Shown here: positions 17,253 to 24,772 of the stretch, in pieces
Layout of the letters: each line of letters opens with the position of its first letter
How positions within the stretch are numbered: the stretch's first letter is position 1
Origin: Sphingomonas sp.
GTDB taxonomy: Bacteria; Pseudomonadota; Alphaproteobacteria; Sphingomonadales; Sphingomonadaceae
Direction: 5' to 3'
Assembly (NCBI RefSeq): GCF_019635515.1
Contig: NZ_JAHBZI010000001.1
Location: forward strand, 1,240,001-1,304,000
DNA: 64,000 nucleotides
Notes under the pieces: generated by a model
Told to the model about the DNA's origin: nothing
What the model saw: the letters and a program-made list of their open reading frames with translations, nothing else
The model's database searches: none
Translations under genes and position numbers: made by a program

Positions 17253-18647
17253 TCAACGCACTATCGCTCGATCTGGTGATCGTGTGGCAACGTCGTGCCT
17301 GTCCGCGATCACATTGCCGGCATCTCCGGGCAGCCGGAGGATCCATGCCAGCGACAGGAGCGAGGTGATCGCGAGCAAAACGAAGGCCGGGCGGATGGCA
17401 TCGGCGCCCAACACGGTGCCGCCGTGCCACCATAAAAGCGCCTGCACCGCCGCCGCCGACAGGGCGATGCCGCAAGCGAGCGCGAGCTGCTGGACAAGGC
17501 TGGACAAGGTGCTGGCGGCGCCGATGTCGCGTTCGGCAAGATCGGCATAGACCAAGGTCGATATCGCCGTGATCTGCAGGGATCGCAGCAGGCCCTGCAC
17601 GAACAACAGGGCGAACAGCAACGCATAGGGCGTGGCGGGGGTAAACAGTGCCGAGGCCGAGAGTGTCGCGGCGATGGCCAGCGCGTTAGCGGTCAGCATC
17701 CGGCGAAATCCCCAGCGGCGCAGCATCCAGCCCAGCGGCCAGCGTGCGCAGACCGATCCCAGCGCCGATCCGAAGATCAGGCTTCCCGCCGCAAGCGGCG
17801 AAAGGCCCAAGCCGAGCTGGAACAGCAATGCGAGCAGAAACGGCGCGGCACTCGTCAGCATCCGCTGAAAGATGCCGCCGATCGTGGCGATCGCCACGGT
17901 CGGGATGCGCAGCACTGCCGGATCGAGGATGGGTCGCGGATGGCGGCTGGCGTGGCGAAGATAGAAAAGGCCGCTCGCCAGCCCGATCAATGGGATCGCG
18001 ACGATCGCGACCGGCGATGCCCCCCGCATCGGCAAAGTGAGCCCATAGCTGATCGCCACCAACGCCGTAGACAATAGCGCGAGGCCCAGCCAGTCGAGCG
18101 GCTTCTTGCGGTCTGCGGGCATGGCGGGGAGGAAGCGGATCACCAGCACGAGCCCGATCAGCGCGATGGGCAGGTTGACAAGGAACAGCCATCGCCACGA
18201 AACCAGAGTCACGATCGCGCCGCCCAAGGGCGGGCCCACTAGCGGCCCGACCATTACCGGCGTGGTCAGCACCGCCATGGCGCGGACGAAATCCTGCCTG
18301 GGGGTGGCGCTGAGCACGATGATCCGGCCCACCGGCAACAGCAGCGCGCCGGCGCCGCCTTGGACGACGCGAGCGAGGATCAGGCCGGGGAGATCGGCCG
18401 CCAGCCCGCACATCAGCGAACTCGCCCCGAACATGGCGATGGCGAGCAGGAACATCACCCGCGCCCCGAAGCGCTCCGCCGCCCAGTTGCAAAGGGGCAG
18501 AAAACCCGCCGCCCCGATCAGATAGGCGCTGATCACCATGTCGAGCGCCAGCGGCTGTACCCGGAATGCCCGGGCCATAGCGGGCAAAGCCACCGTCACC
18601 GCATTGGTATCGAACGCCTGCATGAAGCCCGCGCCGCCGACGATCAA
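17253..18647 (-). CDS. MFS transporter, DHA2 (drug:H+ antiporter) type
   Basis: A 464-residue multi-helix permease of the EmrB/DHA2 type, usually exporting toxic organic compounds. Seen: FDTNAVTVALPAMA in helix 1, WAAERFGARVMF in the first loop, and the motif-C-like stretch PVMVGPLVGPPLGGAIV with WRWLFLVNLPI, which marks antiporters of this group. The best start is TTG 18647; no in-frame ATG or GTG is available upstream before the reading runs into the preceding gene. It follows the second deacetylase-like gene by about 60 nt and is last in its operon. It may export a toxic intermediate or excess product of the pathway. Confidence 0.85.
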   Translation of the reverse strand: MIVGGAGFMQAFDTNAVTVALPAMARAFRVQPLALDMVISAYLIGAAGFLPLCNWAAERFGARVMFLLAIAMFGASSLMCGLAADLPGLILARVVQGGAGALLLPVGRIIVLSATPRQDFVRAMAVLTTPVMVGPLVGPPLGGAIVTLVSWRWLFLVNLPIALIGLVLVIRFLPAMPADRKKPLDWLGLALLSTALVAISYGLTLPMRGASPVAIVAIPLIGLASGLFYLRHASRHPRPILDPAVLRIPTVAIATIGGIFQRMLTSAAPFLLALLFQLGLGLSPLAAGSLIFGSALGSVCARWPLGWMLRRWGFRRMLTANALAIAATLSASALFTPATPYALLFALLFVQGLLRSLQITAISTLVYADLAERDIGAASTLSSLVQQLALACGIALSAAAVQALLWWHGGTVLGADAIRPAFVLLAITSLLSLAWILRLPGDAGNVIADRHDVATRSPDRAIVR

Positions 18648-18708
18648 CGGCTGGACCAGCGCGATCCCCCGGCGGTTCGTGGCGGCGACCGCCGGATTGG
18701 GTGCCGCG

Positions 18709-19623
18709 CTAATCGAGCGCGTCCGCGATCTCGCCGAGGCTGTGGAAGGCCGCGCCGGGCTGCGCCGCCAGCCAGGCCAGCAGGGCTTCGAGCGCGCCGA
18801 TCCGATAGGGCAGGCCCATCACATAGGGCGTGAGGTTGAGCGGCAGCATCCGGCCGCCGAACCGATCCGCTTCGCCGGCGAGCAGGCGATAGGCATCCTG
18901 CATCTGCTCGACATAGCTCTCGGCCGATTGCTGCTGGACGGTGATGATCTGGCGGTCGGAGAGTTCGTGGTTGACGGGCACGTTGACGATCGGCCCCGCT
19001 GTGGTGTCGAAGCGATAGGGCAGTTCGTCGTTCACCCAGTCCGCCATATAGGCCAGCCCGGCCTCGGCCAGCAGCCGGGGCGTGTTGAACGATTGCGACC
19101 GCGCGATCGACATCCAGCCGCGCGGACGTGCGCCCGAAACCTTTTCCAGCGCGTCGAGCGAGGCGGCGATCAACGCGCGCTCCTCGTCCTCGGGCAGGCC
19201 CGAGGCGATGGTGCCATTCATGTCGGTCGAATGTGCGACGATCTCGTGCCCGCCGGAAAGGATATCGGCGATCACCTGCGGATAGCGTTCGCCAATCGCG
19301 CCATTGGTCGCGACCGACAATCGCGCCCCCACCTTCGCGAAGGCATCGAGCATCCGGTAGAGTCCCACCCGCGTGCCATATTCGCGCGAGGTGTAATGCC
19401 GGTAGTCGGGATAGGGCGTGACCATGTGCCCCGGCGCGCGGAACGGCTTGTCTTCGGGCAGGATCGGAAACCATTCGAGGTTCACGACTACCACCACCGC
19501 GACAGCCTTTCCCGAGGGCCAGGCGATCGGCGGGCGTTCGAACAGGTTCGAATAGGGGTAGGACTCATGGTCCATACCCCGCTTGCGCAGGGGATATTGC
19601 AGATAGCCCGGATCGAGGGTCAT
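18709..19623 (-). CDS. Polysaccharide-deacetylase/PuuE-family hydrolase, second copy
   Basis: A 304-residue protein of the NodB/polysaccharide-deacetylase fold. The pattern is that of the small-molecule branch (PuuE allantoinase, cyclic imide hydrolase) rather than chitin deacetylases: no signal peptide, VVVNLEWF in strand 1, SREYGTRVGLYRMLDAF, GHEIVAHSTDMNG with the metal His, RSQSFNTPRLLAEAGLAYM, and a C-terminal LTPYVMGLPYRIGALEALL. ATG 19623 overlaps the stop of the upstream paralogue as ATGA. Compared with that paralogue it has AHSTDMNG where the other has SHGIYNTR, so the substrates may differ. The likely reaction is hydrolytic ring opening of a cyclic amide or imide. Confidence 0.8.
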   Translation of the reverse strand: MTLDPGYLQYPLRKRGMDHESYPYSNLFERPPIAWPSGKAVAVVVVVNLEWFPILPEDKPFRAPGHMVTPYPDYRHYTSREYGTRVGLYRMLDAFAKVGARLSVATNGAIGERYPQVIADILSGGHEIVAHSTDMNGTIASGLPEDEERALIAASLDALEKVSGARPRGWMSIARSQSFNTPRLLAEAGLAYMADWVNDELPYRFDTTAGPIVNVPVNHELSDRQIITVQQQSAESYVEQMQDAYRLLAGEADRFGGRMLPLNLTPYVMGLPYRIGALEALLAWLAAQPGAAFHSLGEIADALD

Positions 19624-20495
19624 GCCGCCACCTGTGCGCGATAATGATCGGCGATATCGCCGCTGCGGGTGATCCAGGCGCGGCCATCGGCGGCAATGTG
19701 CTTCAGCACTTCCTCGAATGGGCCGATGCGGTGCTGCTGCCCGATCAGATAGGCGTGTAGCGGGATACACATCACCGTGCCGCCCTCATCCGCCAGCCGC
19801 TGGTACTGGCGGATCAGCGTGTCGGCGTATTCGCGTGGACTCATGTTGTAGACGAAGAAGCCGTAATGGTCGTTGACCTCGAGGCTGTAGGGCATCGAGA
19901 TCAGCCGCCCGGACTTCACATGCACTTCGCCCGGCTGGTCGTCATGATAGAGATCACAGGTGTAGCTAAGGCCATATTCGGCGATCAGATCGAACGTACG
20001 CGACGTGTGGGTGAGGGCGGGGGCCAGCCAGCCCTTGATCTTCTGGCCCGTCGCCTCGCGCACCGTGCGGATCGAATCCTCGATCAGCGCGCGTTCCTGC
20101 GCCTCGTCCATACCATAGCTGTAGCGGGTGTTGTAGATGCCGTGGCTGAAAAACTCCCAGCCGCGCTGGCTGGCGTCCTCCACAACTTCGGGCAGATGCT
20201 GGCACATCGCCACCGACAGGCTGACCGACCCCGGAAAGCCGTGGCGGCTCATCGCCTCCGCCAGCCGCCAATGGCCGACGCGATTGCCATAATCGCGATG
20301 GCCATAGCCGACCACATCCGGATGCGGCCTGGGCCAGCTCTTGCGGTGCGGATTGGCGGGCGGATCGAGCTCGTAGAATTCGATATTGGGTGAGACCCAG
20401 ACCGCGACCTGCTTGCCGTCGGGCCATGCGAGCTTCGGACGGCCACGATACGGGCGGAAATCGTAGAGACCGGGATCTTTCTCGCCCTCACGCAT
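19620..20495 (-). CDS. Polysaccharide-deacetylase/PuuE-family hydrolase, first copy (imidase-like)
   Basis: A 291-residue cytoplasmic NodB-fold hydrolase. Seen: NIEFYELDPPANPHR near residue 35, YGHRDYGNRVGHWR, EFFSHGIYNTRYSYGM with the metal-binding His, WLAPALTHTSRTFDLIAEYG, and IPLHAYLIGQQHRIGPFEEV. The family includes PuuE-type allantoinase and, to my recollection, the cyclic imide hydrolase (EC 3.5.2.16) of Pseudomonas putida. It overlaps the amidase gene upstream by 8 nt and the second copy downstream by 4 nt. A ring-opening enzyme followed by an amidase makes chemical sense: the first gives a half-amide, the second releases ammonia. The specific substrate is unproven. Confidence 0.8.
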   Translation of the reverse strand: MREGEKDPGLYDFRPYRGRPKLAWPDGKQVAVWVSPNIEFYELDPPANPHRKSWPRPHPDVVGYGHRDYGNRVGHWRLAEAMSRHGFPGSVSLSVAMCQHLPEVVEDASQRGWEFFSHGIYNTRYSYGMDEAQERALIEDSIRTVREATGQKIKGWLAPALTHTSRTFDLIAEYGLSYTCDLYHDDQPGEVHVKSGRLISMPYSLEVNDHYGFFVYNMSPREYADTLIRQYQRLADEGGTVMCIPLHAYLIGQQHRIGPFEEVLKHIAADGRAWITRSGDIADHYRAQVAA

Positions 20496-21180
20496 CGGCC
20501 TGTGCCTCCAGCCAGTCGATCACGGTCTGCACCGGCTCGACATCGGCATATTTGAGCTGAAGATCGGTCAGATTGGCGAAATGATAGCTTTCGTGCTTGT
20601 CCGCGCAGGTCTCGATCGGGACGATCGTGCGGTAGCCGCGGCTGAGGCTGTCGACCGCAGCGGCGCGGACGCAGCCCGAAGTCGATCCGCCGGTGATCAC
20701 CACAGTATCGACCTTGTGCCACACCAGCAGGCTTTGCAAAGGCGTCTCGAAAAAGGGCGACGGCATCCGCTTGGTGTAGGTCGCGTCGCCCGGAGCGATG
20801 TCGCAGCGTTCGTCGAAAGCGTGGCGGTCGCTGTCATATTTGATGTTCTGAAGGCTGTCGGGCGTGTTCGTGCGCGTGCCCCAAACCCCGGCGTCGCTGG
20901 CATCCCCGGCATAGGCGACATGGGTCCAGATGACCGGCATGCCCTTGGCGCGGGCCAAAGCGGAGATCGTGTTCACAAGCTCGATCTGGCGCGGATCGGT
21001 TTCGTACGCAGTCTTGTACCGGTCGATCCGCGTATAGGCGTTCTGGAAATCGACATTGACGATTGCCAGCTTGCTGCCGAAGCCGAATTTGGCGCGGGCC
21101 GGATTGGCCATCACTTCCTCGAAGATCTGGCGCGCGGTCTTGCCGTCGGATACCATCCGCGTTCCGATAATCTCGGCCAT
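20488..21180 (-). CDS. Isochorismatase-fold amidohydrolase (N-carbamoylsarcosine amidase/maleamate amidase-like)
   Basis: A 230-residue cysteine amidohydrolase. The Asp-Lys-Cys triad is visible as D44 (NVDFQNAY), K137 (YTKRMPSPFF) and C170 (GGSTSGCVRAAAVDS), with the usual cis-peptide region before the cysteine. Relatives hydrolyse N-carbamoylsarcosine, maleamate, nicotinamide or ureidoacrylate. ATG 21180 overlaps the TGA of the lyase gene upstream; a GTG directly before it is less likely. In this operon it would cleave the half-amide released by the imidase-like enzymes. Which amide is used cannot be told from the triad alone. Confidence 0.87.
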   Translation of the reverse strand: MAEIIGTRMVSDGKTARQIFEEVMANPARAKFGFGSKLAIVNVDFQNAYTRIDRYKTAYETDPRQIELVNTISALARAKGMPVIWTHVAYAGDASDAGVWGTRTNTPDSLQNIKYDSDRHAFDERCDIAPGDATYTKRMPSPFFETPLQSLLVWHKVDTVVITGGSTSGCVRAAAVDSLSRGYRTIVPIETCADKHESYHFANLTDLQLKYADVEPVQTVIDWLEAQADA

Positions 21181-22127
21181 CACACATACTCCAGATTCTT
21201 GGCGTGAACGAAGCCGAGTGGAAGCTTCGCATCCGGCAGGAAGCCGTACAGTTCCTCACCGGGCAGGGCCGCGGCCACGATCTTGCGGACCGACAGCAGG
21301 CGCTCGATATCGATGCCGGTGCGCAGGCCCATCGCCTCGAGCATGAACACCAGATCCTCGGTGACGATATTGCCGCTGGCGCCCGGCGCGAACGGACAGC
21401 CGCCGAGCCCGCCCAGCGAGGCGTCGAGCGTGGTCAGTCCGCATTCGAGCGCGGCGAGCGCGTTCGCTAGGCCCAGACCACGCGTATTGTGAAGATGGAT
21501 TCCGGTCAGCGCCTCGTCGCCCACGACGTCGCGGACCAGCGCGATGATCCGCCGCACCGTCGCCGGATTGGCATAGCCCGTGGTGTCCGAAAGCCCGACC
21601 TCGTCGCACCCGGCGTCCATCAGCAACGCCGCCAGCCGCGCGATCTGGGCATCTGGGATCGTGCCCTCCAGGGTGCAGCCGAATACGGTTGACAGGCTTC
21701 CCTCGAAATGCGGGCGCTCGGCCGGGGGCAGCGCCTGGATCAGCCTGGCGATCGTCACCGCCTCATCGATAACTTGGTCGTGGGTGCGGCGCAGATTGGC
21801 GAGGCTATGCGTTTCGGAAACCGAAAGCGGCAGGGTCAGCTTGTGGGCACCGGCGCGGATCGCGGCTTCAGCGCCCTTAGCGTTGGGTACCAGCACCGCG
21901 ACGGTGAGGCCCGGGATGGTGCGGGCATGAGCAACCAGTTCGGTGGTGTCGGCAAGCTGCGGCAGGAGCTTTGCGGGAACAAAGCTGCCGACCTCGATCT
22001 CGCGAACGCCCGCCGCCGCCTCGGCATCGATCCAGGCTTTTTTGGCTTCGAGCGGCATGACGGTGCCGATGCTCTGTAAGCCATCGCGCGGGCCTACCTC
22101 GCTCACCAATATATCGACATCGCCCAT
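21180..22127 (-). CDS. HMG-CoA lyase family enzyme
   Basis: A 315-residue TIM-barrel lyase that cleaves a 3-hydroxy-acyl-CoA to an acyl-CoA and a keto acid, with HMG-CoA, citramalyl-CoA and related compounds as known substrates in the family. Catalytic features are complete: R14 and D15 in EVGPRDGLQ, the glutamate of EIEVGSFVP, the metal pair in GIHLHNTRG, and the active-site cysteine loop GGLGGCPFAPGASGN followed by TEDLVFML. It is first in a - strand operon with the amidase, two imidase-like proteins and a permease. That company is odd for leucine breakdown, so a malyl-CoA-type substrate is suspected. A probable GntR operator lies 15 bp upstream of the start. Confidence 0.88.
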   Translation of the reverse strand: MGDVDILVSEVGPRDGLQSIGTVMPLEAKKAWIDAEAAAGVREIEVGSFVPAKLLPQLADTTELVAHARTIPGLTVAVLVPNAKGAEAAIRAGAHKLTLPLSVSETHSLANLRRTHDQVIDEAVTIARLIQALPPAERPHFEGSLSTVFGCTLEGTIPDAQIARLAALLMDAGCDEVGLSDTTGYANPATVRRIIALVRDVVGDEALTGIHLHNTRGLGLANALAALECGLTTLDASLGGLGGCPFAPGASGNIVTEDLVFMLEAMGLRTGIDIERLLSVRKIVAAALPGEELYGFLPDAKLPLGFVHAKNLEYV

Positions 22128-22141
22128 CTTCGGCGCCCTAT

Positions 22142-22165
22142 ATTTGTCCTACGTCTATAACAAAT
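22142..22165. promoter_or_regulatory. Probable GntR operator before the lyase operon
   Basis: On the - strand this reads ATTTGTTAT-N6-AGGACAAAT. The first arm matches the shared motif fully and the second in all but two positions. It lies between the 3' end of the GntR gene and the lyase start, so binding would block initiation of the lyase operon. Confidence 0.6.
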
Positions 22166-22219
22166 ACTCAAAGCCGGAGGAATGGCAAGCGTTGGGGTCG
22201 AATTTGTGTGAGAGATCTT

Positions 22220-22993
22220 TCAAATCTCGGCGTGGAGCGTGCTCGACTGGAGGTCGAATCGCATCTGGTAGCGGTCGGCGCGATAATAGGCCTGGGTCAG
22301 CAGCATCGGCTCGCCATCCTTGTCGCGAAAGGCGCGGGTGATGCGCAGCAGCGGCGCCATCGCGTCGATCTTGAGCGCCGCGGCCATCGCCGGATCGGCT
22401 GAAACCGCGGCGATGGTTTGCGCCGCGCCACCGAACTCGCGACCGGTTTGTTGGACGAGGTTCAGGATCGGCGTCGCCTTCAGGCTCTTTTCGGTGATCA
22501 TGAAGCCAAGCGGCTCGGGAACATGAGCGATGGTGAAGCCCAAAGGCTCGCCGTCGAGCCAGCGCAGGCGGACCGCGCGAACCACGCGCGTGCCGGGCGC
22601 GACACCCAACTGCGACGCGATCGGATCATGCACTTCCTCACGCGTCACCTCGAGCACGGTGACCTTGGTCTTGCGGCCGAAGGTCACCAGCGAATCGACC
22701 GCCTTGCCGATATCAGCCTCGATCGGGCGCACGGGCAGATTGTAGATGACGCGCGTGCCCACGCGGCGCTTGCGCTCGACGAAATGCTGCAACGCCAGCT
22801 CGTCCAGCGCGCGGCGCGCCGTGATGCGGGAAACCCCGAAACTGTCCGATAAATCCTGTTCGGTAGGGACGAGCGAGCCATGCGGGCGCGTGCCCGAAAC
22901 TATTTCGTCGCGCAGCTGCACGAAAATCTGGTGATAGAGCGGGACGGCTGTCTTTCGATCGACGCTGGATACATCCCTGTTGCCGCCGATCAT
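22220..22993 (-). CDS. GntR-family transcriptional regulator, HutC subfamily
   Basis: A 257-residue repressor-type regulator. An N-terminal winged helix (about residues 20-85) has PLYHQIFVQLRDEIVSG and the recognition region SFGVSRITARRALDELA; the C-terminal part (about 95-250) is a UTRA effector domain with RLRWLDGEPLGF and LLRITRAFRDKDGEPM. ATG 22993 is preceded by GGAAGG. It is transcribed away from the MFS gene at 23211, and the same dyad recurs upstream of the lyase operon, the MFS gene, the TonB receptor and the CoA-transferase operon. It is therefore the likely local regulator of the whole second cluster, released by a pathway metabolite that binds UTRA. Confidence 0.92.
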   Translation of the reverse strand: MIGGNRDVSSVDRKTAVPLYHQIFVQLRDEIVSGTRPHGSLVPTEQDLSDSFGVSRITARRALDELALQHFVERKRRVGTRVIYNLPVRPIEADIGKAVDSLVTFGRKTKVTVLEVTREEVHDPIASQLGVAPGTRVVRAVRLRWLDGEPLGFTIAHVPEPLGFMITEKSLKATPILNLVQQTGREFGGAAQTIAAVSADPAMAAALKIDAMAPLLRITRAFRDKDGEPMLLTQAYYRADRYQMRFDLQSSTLHAEI

Positions 22994-23120
22994 TCAATTT
23001 CCTTCCGCCCGAAACCGTTGGGTCGCGATACATGCTTGGCCGGGCAATGTCCGATCCCGCGGCCGTCCTTATAATTTGACAATGGCTCCTGTGGGAAGCC
23101 GCCAACTAGGCAAGACAGAA

Positions 23121-23153
23121 ATTTGCTATAAAGATATAACTCTATAACAAATT
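23121..23153. promoter_or_regulatory. Probable GntR operator cluster in the GntR/MFS divergent promoter
   Basis: ATTTGCTAT (23121-23129), a 6-bp gap and ATAACTCTA (23136-23144) give one partial site; ATAACAAAT (23144-23152) adds a perfect half-site. The outer arms AATTTGCTATA and TATAACAAATT also mirror each other at 10 of 11 positions. The block lies just upstream of the predicted -35 of the MFS gene. Confidence 0.6.
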
Positions 23154-23155
23154 GC

Positions 23156-23183
23156 TTGCCGCCCTTTCATCCCCGCGTAATAT
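23156..23183 (+). promoter_or_regulatory. Probable sigma70-type promoter of the MFS gene
   Basis: TTGCCG (23156-23161), a 16-bp spacer and TAATAT (23178-23183). Transcription would begin near 23190, leaving a leader of about 20 nt before ATG 23211, which argues against the earlier GTG at 23190 as the start codon. Confidence 0.45.
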
Positions 23184-23210
23184 CCATACGTGGCAGCAAG
23201 GGAAGCGAAG

Positions 23211-24533
23211 ATGGCGGCGGGCGGCACGACAGGCGAATTTCACGCGGCGGCCTCATCCGGCATGGCCGGCTGGACCCGGCTCCAGATCATGGTGGTTGCG
23301 CTCTGTACCTTGATCAACATGCTTGATGGCATGGATGTGCTGATCATCTCCTATGTGGCGCCGGCGATGGCGAAGGATTGGGGCGTCAGCTTCGAGATGC
23401 TGGGCGTAGTGTTCAGTGCCGGCCTGGTCGGCATGATGTTGGGTTCGATCGTGCTAGCGCCGCTGGCGGACGGAACCGGCCGGCGGCCGGTCGTGCTTGG
23501 CGCGCTGGTGGTGATCACGATCGGTGCGTTCGGTACCGGGCTCGTCCGCGAGCTCCCAGCCTTGGTGGTCTTCCGCCTGCTGACCGGGCTCGGTATCGGA
23601 ACCTTGCTGGCTAGCGTCGCCGCGCTCGCGAGCGAATATGCGCCGCCGGGAAAGCGCAGCATCGCGATCGGCTGGTTCCAGGCGGGCTATCCGATCGGCG
23701 CGGTACTCACCGGCTTCGCCTCGATCTGGGCGATTCCTCAGTTCGGGTGGCAATCGACTTTGCTGGGCACCGCAGTGGTGAGCGCCGCGGTGCTGCCCTT
23801 CGCCTTCTTCCTGCTGCCGGAATCGCAGGACTTCCTCCAGAATCGCCAGCCCGCCGGTGCGCTGGCGAAGATCAACGCGTTGCGCGTCCAGCTGAATATG
23901 CCGCAACTCGATAGCTTGCCGCCGCCGCGCAGCCGCGGGGCGCTGCCGAAGCTTGGCCATCTGTTTTCCGGAGGACTTTGGAAATCGACGCTGACGCTCT
24001 GGCTCTCGATCTTCCTCGGCTATCTGGTGCTGTATTTCGTAACCAGCTGGATCCCGCGCCTCGCGACCGAGGCGGGGCTGAGCGCCGCCAATTCGCTGTG
24101 GGCGGGGTCGGTCTTCAATCTCGGTGGCATTGTCGGCACCACCAGCATCGGCTGGCTGGCGACGCGGCGCGACATCGGCTGGCTGATCCGCTGCTACATG
24201 CTGGTTGGCGCAGTGCTGCTGGTGGTGTTCAGCCAGTCCATGCCGCTCGCACTGGTGCTTGCGGTCGCGGTCGGCATGGGACTGGCGGTGCAGGGCGGCT
24301 TCAGCGGCTTCTATTCGCTGGCGGCGCAGATCTATCTGACCGAAGTGCGCAGTTCGGGTATCGGCTGGGCGATCGGTATCGGCCGGGGCGGATCGGTGAT
24401 CGGGCCGCTGCTTGGCGGTTTCCTGCTCGGCCAGCAATTGCCGCTTTGGATCGTTTTCCTGTGCTTTGCGATCCCGCTCGCTTTGTCGGGCACGCTCGCC
24501 GCGCTGATCCGGGGGCGGTCGGACCTCGCCTGA
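23211..24533 (+). CDS. MFS transporter, organic-acid/aromatic-acid symporter type
   Basis: A 440-residue twelve-helix permease. Seen: NMLDGMDVLIISYVAPAMA in helix 1, LAPLADGTGRRPVV in the first conserved loop, ASEYAPPGKRSIAIGWFQ, and LLPESQDFL. This D-x2-D pattern in helix 1 is typical of the AAHS aromatic/organic acid:H+ symporters. ATG 23211 is preferred over GTG 23190 because AGGGAAG precedes it and a promoter is predicted just upstream. It diverges from the GntR gene and lies before the TonB receptor, so it probably carries the ring compound or an acid derived from it across the inner membrane. The substrate is not identified. Confidence 0.88.
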   Translation: MAAGGTTGEFHAAASSGMAGWTRLQIMVVALCTLINMLDGMDVLIISYVAPAMAKDWGVSFEMLGVVFSAGLVGMMLGSIVLAPLADGTGRRPVVLGALVVITIGAFGTGLVRELPALVVFRLLTGLGIGTLLASVAALASEYAPPGKRSIAIGWFQAGYPIGAVLTGFASIWAIPQFGWQSTLLGTAVVSAAVLPFAFFLLPESQDFLQNRQPAGALAKINALRVQLNMPQLDSLPPPRSRGALPKLGHLFSGGLWKSTLTLWLSIFLGYLVLYFVTSWIPRLATEAGLSAANSLWAGSVFNLGGIVGTTSIGWLATRRDIGWLIRCYMLVGAVLLVVFSQSMPLALVLAVAVGMGLAVQGGFSGFYSLAAQIYLTEVRSSGIGWAIGIGRGGSVIGPLLGGFLLGQQLPLWIVFLCFAIPLALSGTLAALIRGRSDLA

Positions 24534-24593
24534 TGCGCCAGGACAGCGCGAAGATTGCGGCCGGCGTTGCGCAAAAGACACTTTCAGCCACTA

Positions 24594-24666
24594 ATTCATC
24601 ATAAATCTATAACAATTCGCTTGCCGACCCGCGCAACTCGTGATTTGATATGAATGCATAACAAAT
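24594..24666. promoter_or_regulatory. Two probable GntR operators before the TonB receptor gene
   Basis: The second site is clear: ATTTGATAT (24643-24651), 6 bp, ATAACAAAT (24658-24666), mirroring at 8 of 9 positions. The first is weaker: ATTCATCAT (24594-24602), 6 bp, ATAACAATT (24609-24617). The stretch around the first, CTATAACAATTCGCTTGCCG, nearly repeats the MFS promoter region at 23142-23161. Two sites about 50 bp apart allow cooperative binding. Confidence 0.6.
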
Positions 24667-24772
24667 GAGGCCAGGTTCGCTCCCCGCGAGTCGATGTTTG
24701 GATCTCTAGGTGAAAGTCGCAGAGGCACAAACGAACCGGCCGATCGTGCCGCACAAAAACAGGGGGTTGATC

